A DNA stretch of 64,000 bases from the NCBI GenBank assembly GCA_023362775.1, contig JALMGJ010000002.1, forward strand, positions 109,995,981 to 110,059,980. Reading direction: 5' to 3'. Source of the DNA: Charina bottae (lineage: Eukaryota; Chordata; Lepidosauria; Squamata; Charinaidae). Shown here in pieces: positions 1-10,100 of the stretch. Made by a program: the position numbers and the translations under genes. Under the pieces are notes generated by a model. The model was not told the origin of the DNA. It ran no database searches and worked only from the letters and a program-made list of their open reading frames with translations. Numbering within the stretch: the stretch's first letter is position 1; every line of letters begins with the position of its first letter.

Positions 1-1380
1 GCAGTGCATCTATCCTTGCTCTTTTGGACCTCTCAGTGGCTTTCGATACCATCAACCTTGGTATCCTTTTGGGACGGCTCAGGGAGTTAGGGGTGGGCAG
101 GATAGTTCTGCACTGGTTCACCTCCTTCCTCCAGGGCCATTCCCAATCAGTGGTGATAGGGGGATGAGAGATATGACCCTCAACCGCTCTTGTGTGGGGT
201 GCTGCAGGGTTTGGTAATCTCTCTTCTCTCCTATTCAACATCTACATGAAACCACTGGGTGAGATCATCCATCACCATGGGATGAGGTATCATCAATATG
301 CTGATGATACTCAATTATATATCTCCATCCTGGGTGAGGCAAGTGATGCGGTGGCTGCCCTATCTCAGTGCCTGGGGGTTGTGGGGGTCTGGATGGGGAA
401 CAACAGGCTTCAGCTGAACCGTGGTAAGATGGAGTGGCTGTGGGTTGATGGTTCCTCTGCATCCGGGAAGTTGTCATCTTTAGTCTTGGATGGGGTGGCA
501 CTGCCCCATTCAGACACAGTGCAGAATCTGGGGGTCCTCCTGGACTTACAACTCCTGCTCGATGAGCAGGTGGCAGACGTGGCCAGAAGGGCCTTCGCGC
601 AACTTCAGGTTGTGTGCCAGTTACGCTCTTTCCTGGATCGAGATGCCCTCCAAACAGTCACTCCTGCCCTGGTCATCTCCCATATAGACTATTGCAATGT
701 GCTCTACATGGGGCAACCCTTGAAGAGTATCTGGAAGCTTCAGCTGGTCCAGAATGTGGCCGTGTGGGCAGTTATTGGTTCCTCAAGATCGGCACATGTG
801 ATACCACTGCTGCGCGAGCTGCACTGTGTACTGGTTTGCTTCCAGATCCACATCAAGGTGTTGGTTATCACCTTTGAAGCCCTACATGGCATGGGGCCAG
901 GCTACCTGAGGGACCGTCTCATCCCCATAACAATAATCTATACCACCCGGTCATGCAGAGAGGGCATGCTACGGACTCTGTCGGGAAACGAATTTCATTT
1001 GACGGGGTCCAGGAGGCAGGCCTTCTCTGCAGTGCCACCCGCCCTTTGGAACATTCTGCCCCCAGAGGTGAGGCAGGTCCCTTTGCTCCCAGCATTCTGG
1101 AAGAAATTGAAGACCTGGTTCTGCCGGCTTGTCTGGGATGGGAAGGGCAATAGCTCTTCCTGGGGATGGCTGGTGCTGTAGTGTCTCCTCCCTATTGAAT
1201 GAGATCCGTTCGTCAATTGGACTTTTATCTATTTATTCTCTATTTATATTGATTGTTGTTTGTAATTTGTAATTTTATATTTTTATTGTTTCAATTGTTG
1301 ATTTTATTGTAAACTGCCCAGAGTCCTCCTTCGGGGGATATGGGCAGTGATAGAAATGTGACTAATAAATAAATAAAAAT
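1..1380 (+). mobile_element. CR1/L3 LINE, 3' half (starts outside window)
   Basis: This is the 3' portion of a CR1-clade (L3-type) non-LTR retrotransposon. Translation gives reverse transcriptase motifs: [10 protein letters not shown] early, then LLFNIYMKPLGEIIHHHG and the catalytic YADDTQLYIS at about 290-330, followed by the conserved C-terminal region to about 1180. The 3' UTR holds the CR1/L3 hairpin (CTGCCCAGAGTCC, loop, GGGATATGGGCAG) and ends in ATAAATAAATAAA. Two in-frame stops near 165-175 separate the upstream RT block from the long ORF at 192-1181, so the copy is dead. It lies in intron 7 of GABRG2, antisense to the gene. Confidence 0.9.
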
Positions 1381-1631
1381 AAATTCACATGAACCTTCTT
1401 AAAGAATACATCAATTCATACCTAGCCTAGTTCTGTCTCCTTAATGACACATGGACCAACTACAATACATAGCAACTATGGGTTTGGTAGCAGTGGGAAG
1501 GGGTACTGATTGACCGAAGTTTCTGCTTCATAGAGAAAATCCCATACACCTACATCAATACATTCATACTAATACCAAACATATAGCCAGTGGACATAAA
1601 CATGATTAGCCAGACAGGATCCTGATACCGC

Positions 1632-1677
1632 CCAGAGTCCCCTCTTTGGGGGGAGATGGGCGGTGATATAAGTATGA

Positions 1678-1724
<47 letters not shown>

Positions 1725-1725
1725 A
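1632..1725 (+). mobile_element. CR1/L3 LINE 3'-tail fragment with (AAAT)n tail
   Basis: A very short 5'-truncated copy: only the terminal hairpin (CCGCCCAGAGTCCCCTC, loop, GAGATGGGCGGTG) remains, followed by about a dozen AAAT repeats. It matches the 3' end of the copy at 1-1380. Such tail-only insertions recur in this window at 23345, 28128, 33343 and 34690. Confidence 0.85.
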
Positions 1726-2686
1726 ATCCTATGATCCTGTCACAGAGATATTTCCCCATGAGTGGTGCTCATGTGAACCATTTATTCCATACTCTGATAC
1801 AATAGTATATGGGAATGACCTTGGGAGACTTGGCCCAGAGACACTGCCTAGGGAACAGTCAGATAAGAGGGAGCATAGCCCACAGCTCATAGTGGGAAGA
1901 GGAAGAGGCTCAGGAGGGACCCTCCCTAAGTTATTGGGCTGTAAAGGTGACGGTGGGAGAATTGTACTTTCAGACTTGCAAGATTCTGTTAATGTAGCCT
2001 TACAATAAAGTAGATTTAGCTCATCTGGTCGTGTTTCCTGTCTGGTCCACCTGGAAAGGCTGACACCTTCTCTCCAATGGGAAGCCCCTACTTCCTGAGA
2101 TTTGTGGGAGTCATAATATTCAGTAATGATTCAGTAATCCAGATGTCTAAAGTTGTGAGAATGTCATACATAAATCATGACATATCCATAAATTATTGTG
2201 AGAAATATGAGCAGGGGGTCTCAGCATTTCAGGACAAAGTAAGCAATCATCATAATAGTGACCTTGAGTCTTAGATAATGCCCTCTCTTAGCAGAAATTG
2301 ACTGAGTTTCCAAACAGCCATGTTTCACTTAAGATCTATGTATGGCCACTGGTCCATGTAAACATCTCATTCAAATCTGCTCCAAAATATAAGAACTGCC
2401 ACAAAGTTGTAAATATATAGGGCAACATTTGCACACAATAGCTTCTGAAAAAAAGGGGCTGAACTTTCCATTTCAGCTGAAGATCAGGCTCTAATATCAT
2501 GTCTTCTGCTGTTTCACTGTATTGGTCAAGTATCAAATGCTGGCAATATGGGACTACCATATCCATAGATAAAGTGAATGACACAGTTTATTGAATGAGC
2601 AAATCAAGGCATGTAGAGACAGTGAACTTTAAATTTGATTGCAACAGCATTGTTGTATACAATTCTCTTGAAAATAATTTGGGATT
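1726..2686. other. Intron 7 sequence, no feature recognised
   Basis: Unique-looking intronic sequence. Open frames at 2077-2274 (+) and 2336-2584 (-) match no family I know and lack neighbours that would make them genes. Confidence 0.5.
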
Positions 2687-2698
2687 AAAGTATATCAG

Positions 2699-2926
2699 GA
2701 GAGCCAGTTTGGTATAGTGGTTAAAGGCACCAGGTTAGAAAGCAGGAGACCGTGAGTTCTAGTCCCACCTTAGGGACTAGCTTGGTGACCTTGGGCCAGT
2801 CACTCTCTCTCAGTCCTAAGAAGCAGGCAATGGCAAACCACTTCTGAAAAACCTTGCCAAGAAAACGGCAGGGACTACTCCAGGAAGTCATCAGGAGTCA
2901 ACACTGACTTAAAGGGACACATGCAC
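2699..2926 (+). mobile_element. tRNA-derived SINE (Squamata type) with 12-bp target duplication
   Basis: The 5' end resembles a tRNA gene: A-box-like GGTATAGTGG and B-box-like GAGTTCTAGTCC, the internal polymerase III promoter. The body has GACCTTGGGCCAGTCACTCT and GGCAATGGCAAACCACTTCT. Target duplications AAAGTATATCAG flank it at 2687-2698 and 2927-2938. The same family lies inverted at 15824-16050. Confidence 0.85.
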
Positions 2927-2938
2927 AAAGTATATCAG

Positions 2939-3534
2939 ATGAAAAAAAAGTATTTTAGTTATAACTAAGATCTGTAAGTGTAGCCCAATTAGTTTAGCAT
3001 TCAGTACAAGCTCAGAAAGGGGAATGTGATATTGGATCCAGCCTCCTTCCAGCCCACAGGGCTGACTCTTTCTGCAGTTGGGAAACCTAATCTTGGAAAT
3101 CCTATAAAATGCATGAAAAAGTTAGCAAAGGAAATAAAATGGGAGGAGTTAACTCCCATGCCATGCCTTTGACCCAGGGCAAAATGTAGAAATTTGACTG
3201 GACTAGCCTAAATAATTTCCTCCCATTGCTTGTGAGAGTGTGTATTAAAGGGAAAAAAGGCCAGGAAGAAGATAGAGAGAAACAAAGCTACAAACTTTCT
3301 CATTTCTATTCTGCTGATCTGAAATTATTGAGCTTCTTGGGGCAAATTTGGAGAACTTCAATGAGAGCATTAGATTGTGCCTCCCAAGATTTTAATAGGG
3401 CAAAATGTTTAAAACAGGATTCTAAATGTATGTCATGATGGATCCATGCATCTAGGCAATTCCTATAAGCTAACACATTGTTATAGATGTTTTATGACTA
3501 CTAAAACTCCTAAGATAAAGAAGCAATGACCTAC
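2939..3534. other. Intron 7 sequence next to exon 7
   Basis: No repeat or gene recognised. A short open frame at 3226-3438 has no supporting features. Confidence 0.5.
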
Positions 3535-3687
3535 CCAAAGATGTTCTGGCTGGTACAGCATCCTTATTAATCCAGAAAGAAACCCAGGAGAGCACCACAA
3601 TGAGTGTGCAGGGGATGTAAGTCTGAATGGTGAAATAGCCCATCCTTCGGCTTAGATCAAAATAGACTGCCATGACCACATAATCTC
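3535..3687 (-). CDS. GABRG2: GABRG2 exon 7 (transmembrane segment M1 and start of M2)
   Basis: The 153-bp exon (family-typical) completes a Gly codon and encodes [15 protein letters not shown], then transmembrane segment M1 ([20 protein letters not shown]), the M1-M2 linker INKDAVPA and the beginning of pore-lining M2 (RTSL plus one base of Gly). The acceptor is CATTTCACAG and the donor GTAGGT. It joins exon 6 in frame despite lying 51,469 bp away. The rest of M2, M3, the intracellular loop and M4 are encoded by exons 8 and 9, which I do not find between position 1 and 3534, so they lie left of the window. Confidence 0.97.
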
Positions 3688-4599
3688 CTGTGAAATGTAG
3701 AGAGAGAGATACAGATACATAAAGTACATTATACAGTCAAATTACTATCTACTGCTGTGTTCTATAGTGGACTGAAGAGAAGTTAATTTTTCAGTGCTGA
3801 ATCTTTTTTTAAATCCCATCTCTCTTCACTAGACCTTTGCTCCTTCCAGCTGGACTAGAAAGTGAATTGAAAATTGTGCAAGAACACCCCCATGACTGAT
3901 GCACATACATTTAAGAGAATTGCTTCATTAATTGCAATGAGTCTAGATAATCAGAGTGCAAATAACCTTCTATCTACCACAAGCTAGCAAATGATGGCAG
4001 GGTGGAGTGTACCGTATCTACTCAGCTTAACTTACATTTCTCCATGGACGGAATATCCTTCAATGTCAGGTTAGCGACTAACCAATTAATTTCAATATGC
4101 TAACTCTTGTTTTCATTTATTTATTTCAATCTGCTTCCACCAGACTCTCCAAAAGGGCAGTTTGTCACATTCAGCTCACATTATTTCTTATCTCTTTTCT
4201 TTCTTTGATTTTCTTTTCTCTTTGATTCATTTTTGCCATGAACGCTTCAGTTTGTCTCCTCCTCTTTCTATATTTAAATGATTATTCTCTGCCATCACAA
4301 TCAAAGAGGAGTAAAAAGGACGATGTGTCCATGAAGAGGATGGATTCTAATGCATCCTAGGGTTGAGAATAGAACTATTCCTCTCTTTCCAGGCTCTTTC
4401 CATAGATGCAACCCCATGCTAGAAGAAATTGGGCACATACTGTTGATATTTTCTTTTGGAGAATGAGGCAATTGGTTGAATGTAAACAGTAAAACTAGTA
4501 ACCAAGTAAAAACCTGGATTTTTAGTAATATATTTATCTGACTGGGCTGGTTTCCCAGAACTATGCGCATCCTGCGGTTGGAGGCAGAGCATTCAATTA
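3688..4599. other. Start of intron 6, no feature recognised
   Basis: AT-rich intronic sequence upstream (in transcript terms) of the exon 7 acceptor. No mobile element is recognised before the L1-mobilised insertion. Confidence 0.5.
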
Positions 4600-4620
4600 A
4601 AAGACATGCCTCAGATTCAG

Positions 4621-6570
4621 GACTTCAGTGAGAAGATGGCCGACTGAAAACACTGCTCGCAAGATCAGTGGGCAGACCTAACAGCGTGGATTCTTTTTGG
4701 AGGCACAGGCAGGCTTTTCCTGTTGCTCTAGAGTGTTTTCATGGACAGAAAACACTCGGAATCATCCCATTTGTACTTCATAATGTCACCTTGTAGCCTG
4801 AAGATCGTCAACGGTGTTGGCACTATTCCGGTAAGAGGAGATGGGAGACAGGGACGCCACCAATTCCAGACCACGCTGCAGCCCCACTGGGACACTAGGT
4901 CGAGCCTTTCTCATTTCTAAACCACCTAATTTGTATATTTTTAAGTTTTTGTACCCCAAGAGAGGCTCTTAACAACAAGAAGATACTAATCTCTTGGTGC
5001 ATAAGGTTGTTTTTGGAAGGAGTTTAATTTTTTTTTATCTGCCAGCTTGCTTCCCATTCTAAATTTAAGGAGGACTGAGAATAAATAATCATCTCTCCAT
5101 TATTATTTTTCTATTAATTTGAAGGACTTAATATTTTCCTATACATTCAACTTGATGATTTTTAGTTTTTAGCTTTCTGTTCACTTTCCTTGAATGTTGT
5201 ATTTTAGCTTTTGGAAGCCTTTCATTAACTCATCAGCTCATATACATCAGTAGAAGGTGTCAGACTTTATTGCTTGAATTATGGACAACCTTAACAAAAC
5301 AATTCCAGAGCTCTGTGCCCAGCAGTCTGCTGACTTTAAAGAAATTTTCCATGAAGCTGCTCAAGTTATTTTGCAAAATGTAGGGGACATTGTTTCTAAA
5401 ATGTATCAATGGATTGAGGATTTTGCAAAGGGAAAGGAAGAGATTTATCAAGGAGGAAGCATTCTTCCTGAATGTGAGAAATGTGAAGAAATGCCAGTCA
5501 TGAAGGAGTTACAATTTGGCTTGCAAGAATGGTTTGTTTACTGTTCTGAGAAGGAGATAACTGTTGACTTTTTGGAGGAGGCAGCTGGGTTTCTTGATTT
5601 GTTTACAAAAACTCTCCTATGTACAATACGGAGAGAAATAAATGCTTCGGCTTATTTTGAGGCGGGATAAGAAATTAAAAATAAATATCTGGATTGATTT
5701 TAAGGCTTTATGATTCTACTTGTTTGCAATGATTTAAAGTTTTTTGTAATGATTTAAAGTTTGCCTTTTAAGGTTTAATAGCGGTAAGATTGAAATAACG
5801 GTACTTGAGATGGGATAAGAAATTAAGTATAAACATGTGGATTGATTTTAAGACTGTATGATTTTATTTTATTTTAGTAATGATTTAAGAAATTAAGAAT
5901 AAGTATGTAGATTGATCTTAAGGCTGTATGATTCTATATTTCTGTAATGATTTAAAGTTTTTTGCAATGATTTAAAGTTTGCTTTTTAAGGTTTAATAGG
6001 GGTAAGATTGAAACAATAGTATTAAGTATAAAAGTAGTTAACTTAAATGTTTTTTTTAAATGCTTTTATAATCCGATTGTCAATTAAAGTTTGTTCTTTA
6101 AGGTTTAATAGGGTTAATATTGTAGAATTAAATACAAATGTAGATAATTTAAATGGCTTTTTAAAATGTTTATATAAGTTGATTGTTAACATAGTGGCCA
6201 GAAATGTACAGAATAATGATAGGAGGGAAACATTTATAAATGAGTTCTTATGGGGGGAAGGAACTTTATTTGAAGGTTTATATATTTGTTTATTTTTCTT
6301 TATATATAAGGGGAAGAAGCAATTGTTTTTATTGATTTATAAAATGTATATGGGATGATTTATAGAAACAATTTGATTTTGGTTAAATTTAGAGTAAGGG
6401 GTTAATTATGGAAATTGCTATATATTCTTGTTGAAAGTCAGAAGACACTTCTTATGTAATCTTTCAAAATTCTTTTTCTTGTACTTTTCACTTTTTTTTC
6501 TTTTTGTAATTTTTTATTTTTCTGCAGTTTTTATCTATGCTCTAAACTTAATAAAATACTTCATAAAAAA
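4621..6570 (+). mobile_element. L1-mobilised non-autonomous retroelement with 21-bp target duplication
   Basis: A 1.95-kb insertion begins near GAAGATGGCCGACTGA, typical of squamate L1 5' ends, and finishes with AATAAAATACTTCAT and an A-tract. A 21-bp target duplication (AAAGACATGC, C or A, then TCAGATTCAG) flanks it at 4600-4620 and 6571-6591 with one mismatch, the hallmark of L1-machinery insertion. It contains one intact 129-codon ORF (5281-5670) but no reverse transcriptase. After the ORF, an AT-rich block repeats the motifs GGGATAAGAAATTAA, GGATTGATTTTAAG, ATGATTTAAAGTTT and AAGGTTTAATAG in two to three irregular copies (5667-6120). It is either an internally deleted L1 or a distinct non-autonomous family; the sequence alone cannot decide. 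Confidence 0.75.
5281..5670 (+). CDS. Uncharacterised 129-aa ORF inside the L1-mobilised element
   Basis: The ORF has an ATG start and runs to TAA with no internal stop. The protein is acidic and predicted helical: it opens MDNLNKTIPELCAQQSADFK, has a CxxC-like ECEKCEE near residues 60-66, and then LQEWFVYCSEKEITVDFLEE. I do not recognise a domain. Position within the element suggests the N-terminal part of an L1 ORF1-type protein, but it lacks any recognisable RNA-recognition or C-terminal domain. It has no link to the host gene and may not be translated. Confidence 0.4.
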   Translation: MDNLNKTIPELCAQQSADFKEIFHEAAQVILQNVGDIVSKMYQWIEDFAKGKEEIYQGGSILPECEKCEEMPVMKELQFGLQEWFVYCSEKEITVDFLEEAAGFLDLFTKTLLCTIRREINASAYFEAG

Positions 6571-6591
6571 AAAGACATGCATCAGATTCAG

Positions 6592-7701
6592 ACAACTCTA
6601 AAACTACCAGGTCAAATCTGCAAAAGTACATATGATCACTAGATGGCAGCAAAACGTAAGAGTTTTCTGTATTATCTTCTTGCCATCTTCTGGTAGCCTG
6701 AGATGACCCTAAATGCTGAGCAGATGTTCGTGCCTTGGACAAACTCTGTGGCTTAACAATGCAAAGCAGATCCCCTCTGCAATAACAAAGTGAGCTGTGA
6801 GGCTTTGGGAATGGTTCAAAAGTTTGGGGCACTGCAGAAAGCAGATGCTAGAGGGAGAGGGGGAGAGAGAGGTAGAAAAGAAGGAGACAAGCCAAGCATG
6901 ACAAAAAGAATACAGGGAATTCTTCATCAGGTATACTGCCAAAAGTTAGGCACTATGTTTCAATTCTCGGGAAAACACCCTTTAATTTCTCTTTAAATTG
7001 TACCATGGGGTATAAAAGGAGAAAAAGAAGATCAGAGTCAACAACCAACTAACACATTAATCTTCCATTCATAGAGCTACAAGGTCTAAACTGCAAAAAT
7101 CCAGGTAGGCATGAGACAGCAGCAAAGAGCTAGTTTAGTGGGGTTCTGAGGAATCATCACAGATCAAAATATTTGCTTAAATAGAGACCTTCGAAGAAAA
7201 TATCACAAGATTTGGTACATACGCAACAAAACTCCTCCACCTTTTCTTCCAAGAAGCTTATTTTCCCCGCCTAGTTCAGCTATTCTGCCTGCTGATTGCT
7301 AGGTTCTTGGTGAAGGAATCCTATGGATTTTGGCATCGTTGTTTGAAACAAGTTGGAAGCCTGTCCCTCTCCCTCCCTGTAATTCACTGACATTCACCAT
7401 TGGTAAGCAGAAGATTAATTAATAATATTTTACCCCAACCTGCCAATGCCCTTTATGCACAAAACCAAACATACATATAATTAAAACTCGCAATTCTTCT
7501 ATATGAAATTTGGTAGGATTTATCCTCACAGTCGGGATCATTGTGATTAAAAATGACATTTAATTCTGTCCCAAGTCAACAAATTTCAGACATTGTTCAT
7601 GTTTCAAAAGGCCTAGAATTGAAAAGAGCCTATCTCCAAAAGCTCTGCGCCTATTCTTGCAAATGTTCTTGCAGATTTAATCCTTTGTCCCCTTGCCATG
7701 C
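6592..7701. other. Intron 6 sequence, no feature recognised
   Basis: Nothing convincing on either strand. A purine-rich stretch (AGAGGGAGAGGGGGAGAG) lies at about 6850-6873. Confidence 0.5.
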
Positions 7702-7709
7702 ACACAAAG

Positions 7710-8063
7710 AGCCAGTCTGGTCTTGTGGTTAAGGCAACAGGCTAGAAACCAGGAGTCTGTGAGTTCTAGTCCCGCCTGAGGCATGAAAGCTGGCTGGGTG
7801 ACCTTGGGCCAGTCCCTCTCTCTCAGCCCTAGGAAGGAGCCAATAGGAAACCAGGAGACTGAGAGCTCTAGTCCCGCCCTAGGCATGAAAGCTGGCTGGG
7901 TGACCTTGGGCCAGTCACTCTCTCTCAGCCCAACTCACCTCACAGGGTTGTTGTTGTGGGGAAAAGAGGAGGAGGGAGGAGTATTAGGTATGTTCGCCGC
8001 CTTGAGTTACAGTATTTATAAAAATAATAAAGGAGGTATAGAAAATAAATAAAATAAATAAAG
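7710..8063 (+). mobile_element. Composite tRNA-derived SINE with internal duplication
   Basis: One insertion bounded by the 8-bp duplication ACACAAAG at 7702-7709 and 8064-8071. The 5' end is a tRNA-like SINE head (GAGCCAGTCTGGTCTTGTGG). A segment of about 102 bp, from GAAACCAGGAG through the B box (GTTCTAGTCCCGCCT) to CTCTCAGCCC, occurs twice in tandem with about 10% difference. The body after the second copy (CACCTCACAGGGTTGTTGTTGTGGGG) is a different SINE 3' region ending in an AAAT-rich tail. Confidence 0.8.
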
Positions 8064-8071
8064 ACACAAAG

Positions 8072-8400
8072 CTTCCATATTTCAATACTTGCCCTGAGAT
8101 GAAGCAAATAGACTCTGACTTGATATAAGTAAAAGCACCAAATCATACCTGAAACCAAATTTTGTCATCAGTGCAGGCTTCTAGTATATACTGATTTTTT
8201 ATTCGTTTAAAACATAAGTTTCATTTTAAGAATACTTTCAATTTCTCACCCTCTATTTTATCATTTATTTATTTATCTGAGAACTGCCTTTATGGGATGA
8301 TTGAGAAATTTGTCTCATCTTGAATTTTTATATGAGTTTACTATATTTATTCGTTCCAAATTTATAGGAGATTCCATATTTAATGAATTGTCATACTCTA
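8072..8400. other. Intron 6 sequence, no feature recognised
   Basis: AT-rich; a short ATTT run near 8265-8280 may be a decayed LINE tail but is too degraded to call. Confidence 0.4.
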
Positions 8401-8660
8401 GTCCTGCGTGCGGAGTGAGCTCCCGCACTAGCTCCAGCTCTTGCCAACCTAGCAATTCGAAAGCATGCAAATGCAAGTAGATGAATAGGTACCACTTCGG
8501 TGGGTAGGTAACAGCGTTCCGTGTGCATCATGCGGCCACATGACCGTGGAAGCGTCTTCGGACAACGCTGGCTCTTTGGCTAACAAACGGAGATGAGCAC
8601 CGGCCCCTAGAGTCGGACACGACTGCACAAATGTGCGGGGGGTACCTTTACCTTTTTTTT
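8401..8660 (+). mobile_element. Sauria SINE, 5'-truncated
   Basis: Matches the characteristic body and Bov-B-like 3' end of the Sauria SINE: GAGTGAGCTCCCGC, AGGTACCACTTCGGTGGGTA, GGTAACAGCGTTCCGTG, CACATGACCGTGGAAGCGTC, GATGAGCACCGGCCCCTAGA and TCGGACACGACTG, ending ACCTTTACCTTTTTTT. The tRNA-like head is missing. A complete copy lies at 59568-59908 and inverted copies at 30240 and 46000. Confidence 0.9.
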
Positions 8661-8886
8661 ACATACTAAAAAAAAACCCTCACAAAAATGAGCAACTAAG
8701 CAAAACTGACTTTGACAGATTCACCTATCCCTACTATGCCCTAGCCACCACAGTATGTGATAGCCACAGAAAGCTCTTTTACATGTTGGCTACCATACCA
8801 ATATTGTATGGTACTCCTGGTGACCAGCTTTTTGACTTATGTCCAGCAGCATTTAGTTTCTGGCCTGCCCATGCAATAATTTACAT

Positions 8887-9001
8887 CAGTGTTTCTCAAC
8901 CTTGGCAACTTCAAGCTGTGTGGACTTCAACTCCCAGAATCCCCCAGCCAGCATGAGTTGAAGTCCACACAACTTGAAGTTGCCAAGGTTGAGAAACACT
9001 G
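8887..9001. mobile_element. Palindromic hAT-type MITE (115 bp)
   Basis: Starts CAGTGTTTCTCAACCTTGGC and ends with its reverse complement. The arms of about 47 bp match with one mismatch around a short centre (CCAGAATCCCCCAGCCAGCAT). Flanking 8-bp duplications ATTTACAT (8879-8886) and ATGTACAT (9002-9009) differ at one base. CAG...CTG ends with 8-bp duplications are hAT hallmarks. No transposase is present. A decayed relative is visible at about 45395-45455. Confidence 0.82.
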
Positions 9002-9116
9002 ATGTACATTCACCAGACCATGCTCAGAAGGGAAGGGGAATATGAAGAGTGGATCCACATACCCACAACCAGTTCATTAGAGGCTGAGGCAACTGAAGAC
9101 TGACAAGAGGAAAAAC

Positions 9117-9198
9117 TTTATTCCCAGAACTGTTTGAAAGTATGGTTCTTTTAGTGGTGACTAAAAGAACCACACTTTCAAACAGTTCTGGGAATAAA
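9117..9198. repeat. Foldback repeat, 39-bp arms
   Basis: The left arm starts TTTATTCCCAGAACTGTTTG and the right arm is its reverse complement with a single mismatch; only GGTG separates them. It could extrude as a cruciform or form an RNA hairpin within the pre-mRNA. I see no terminal signature or target duplication assigning it to a transposon family. Confidence 0.85.
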
Positions 9199-9649
9199 TG
9201 GCCATTTGTCAGAAAAAATGTGCACTCCAAAAACAGGATCTTAGCTGAGGCAAAAGATATAAGTGCATCAAATTGGATTGTGGGAGGCCTACTAGGTCTC
9301 TATATTAATGTTAGTAAAGCCTGTTCATGCAGATTCACTATGAAGAATAATGCCTGTGGCACTGAACAATCAACTCTCAAAGTTATGAAAAGGAAAACTA
9401 TCTCCATGAACATGAATTATATCCACAATACTACACAGAAAAAAGAAACTGAAATATTACTTCCACACTAACAATAGCTATGTAAGTTCCATATACATGC
9501 ACTTAATTTCCCCACTGTGTGCTGGCTTGCTAAATTTATCAAAATATAGTACCATTTTTTCACTTTGCAATATTTAGCTGCTGTCCTATACAGATTGTCA
9601 CAGCCCTATTAAACTGAAGGGGCACTTCATTCTGAAGAGATATGCTTAG

Positions 9650-10100
9650 TAGGGGTGTGTGAATTAGCCACAACCTTATTCAACCTTGCTGTTCAATTCA
9701 GAGGCAATTTGATTGGAATTTGCAATTCAAAGAATCAACTGGACAGGAATCTACAGTCAATTTAAGTTGATTCAACTGTCTGTAGCTTGAATCATGTCAA
9801 CTGGATTTCTATTTTCTCAGACAATTCCACCTGGATGACTGAGAACCTTCATAGACATATTGATTCAACTGTGTAATTCAAACCATCATATCAATTTGAT
9901 TCAAATATTTGACAAAATTAAGTGTCTCTCTGTACTTTTGCAAAATTCTATCAAATCTTCAAATCAGTTTGGAGGCAATTGATTCGATTTGGCAGGTCAA
10001 ATTGATTTGGCAATTCAATGCAAAGATTCAATTCAAAGGAATTATTTTATTGAATTGCCTTCAAACTTCCAAATCAATTTTTCTCAGAGTCTAATGCTTA
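9650..10100. repeat. ATTCAA/TTGAAT-rich interspersed repeat
   Basis: The motifs TTCAATTC, GATTCAA, TTGATT and their complements recur throughout on both strands at irregular spacing, beginning near GGGGTGTGTGAATTAGCC. The density is far above the neighbouring intron. It resembles degenerate palindrome-rich reptile repeats but I cannot name a family. The small Penelope insertion at 9780-9859 interrupts it. Confidence 0.45.
9780..9859. mobile_element. Inverted 80-bp Penelope-like element fragment with 13-bp target duplication
   Basis: Two adjacent pieces of the Penelope 3' end seen at 47430-47507 lie head to head: about 9780-9820 is the reverse complement of the inner part and about 9821-9859 is the outermost end in direct orientation. 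Perfect 13-bp duplications TTGATTCAACTGT flank it (9767-9779, 9860-9872), so both pieces arrived in one event. Confidence 0.8.

Noticed and set aside
2336..2584. 82-codon minus-strand frame just past exon 7, considered as GABRG2 exon 8
   Set aside because: It lacks the M2/M3 motifs (such as TTVLTMTTLS) and has no matching splice sites or phase.
5281..5670. The 129-aa frame considered as an independent host gene
   Set aside because: It lies wholly within an insertion bounded by target duplications, so it belongs to the mobile element.
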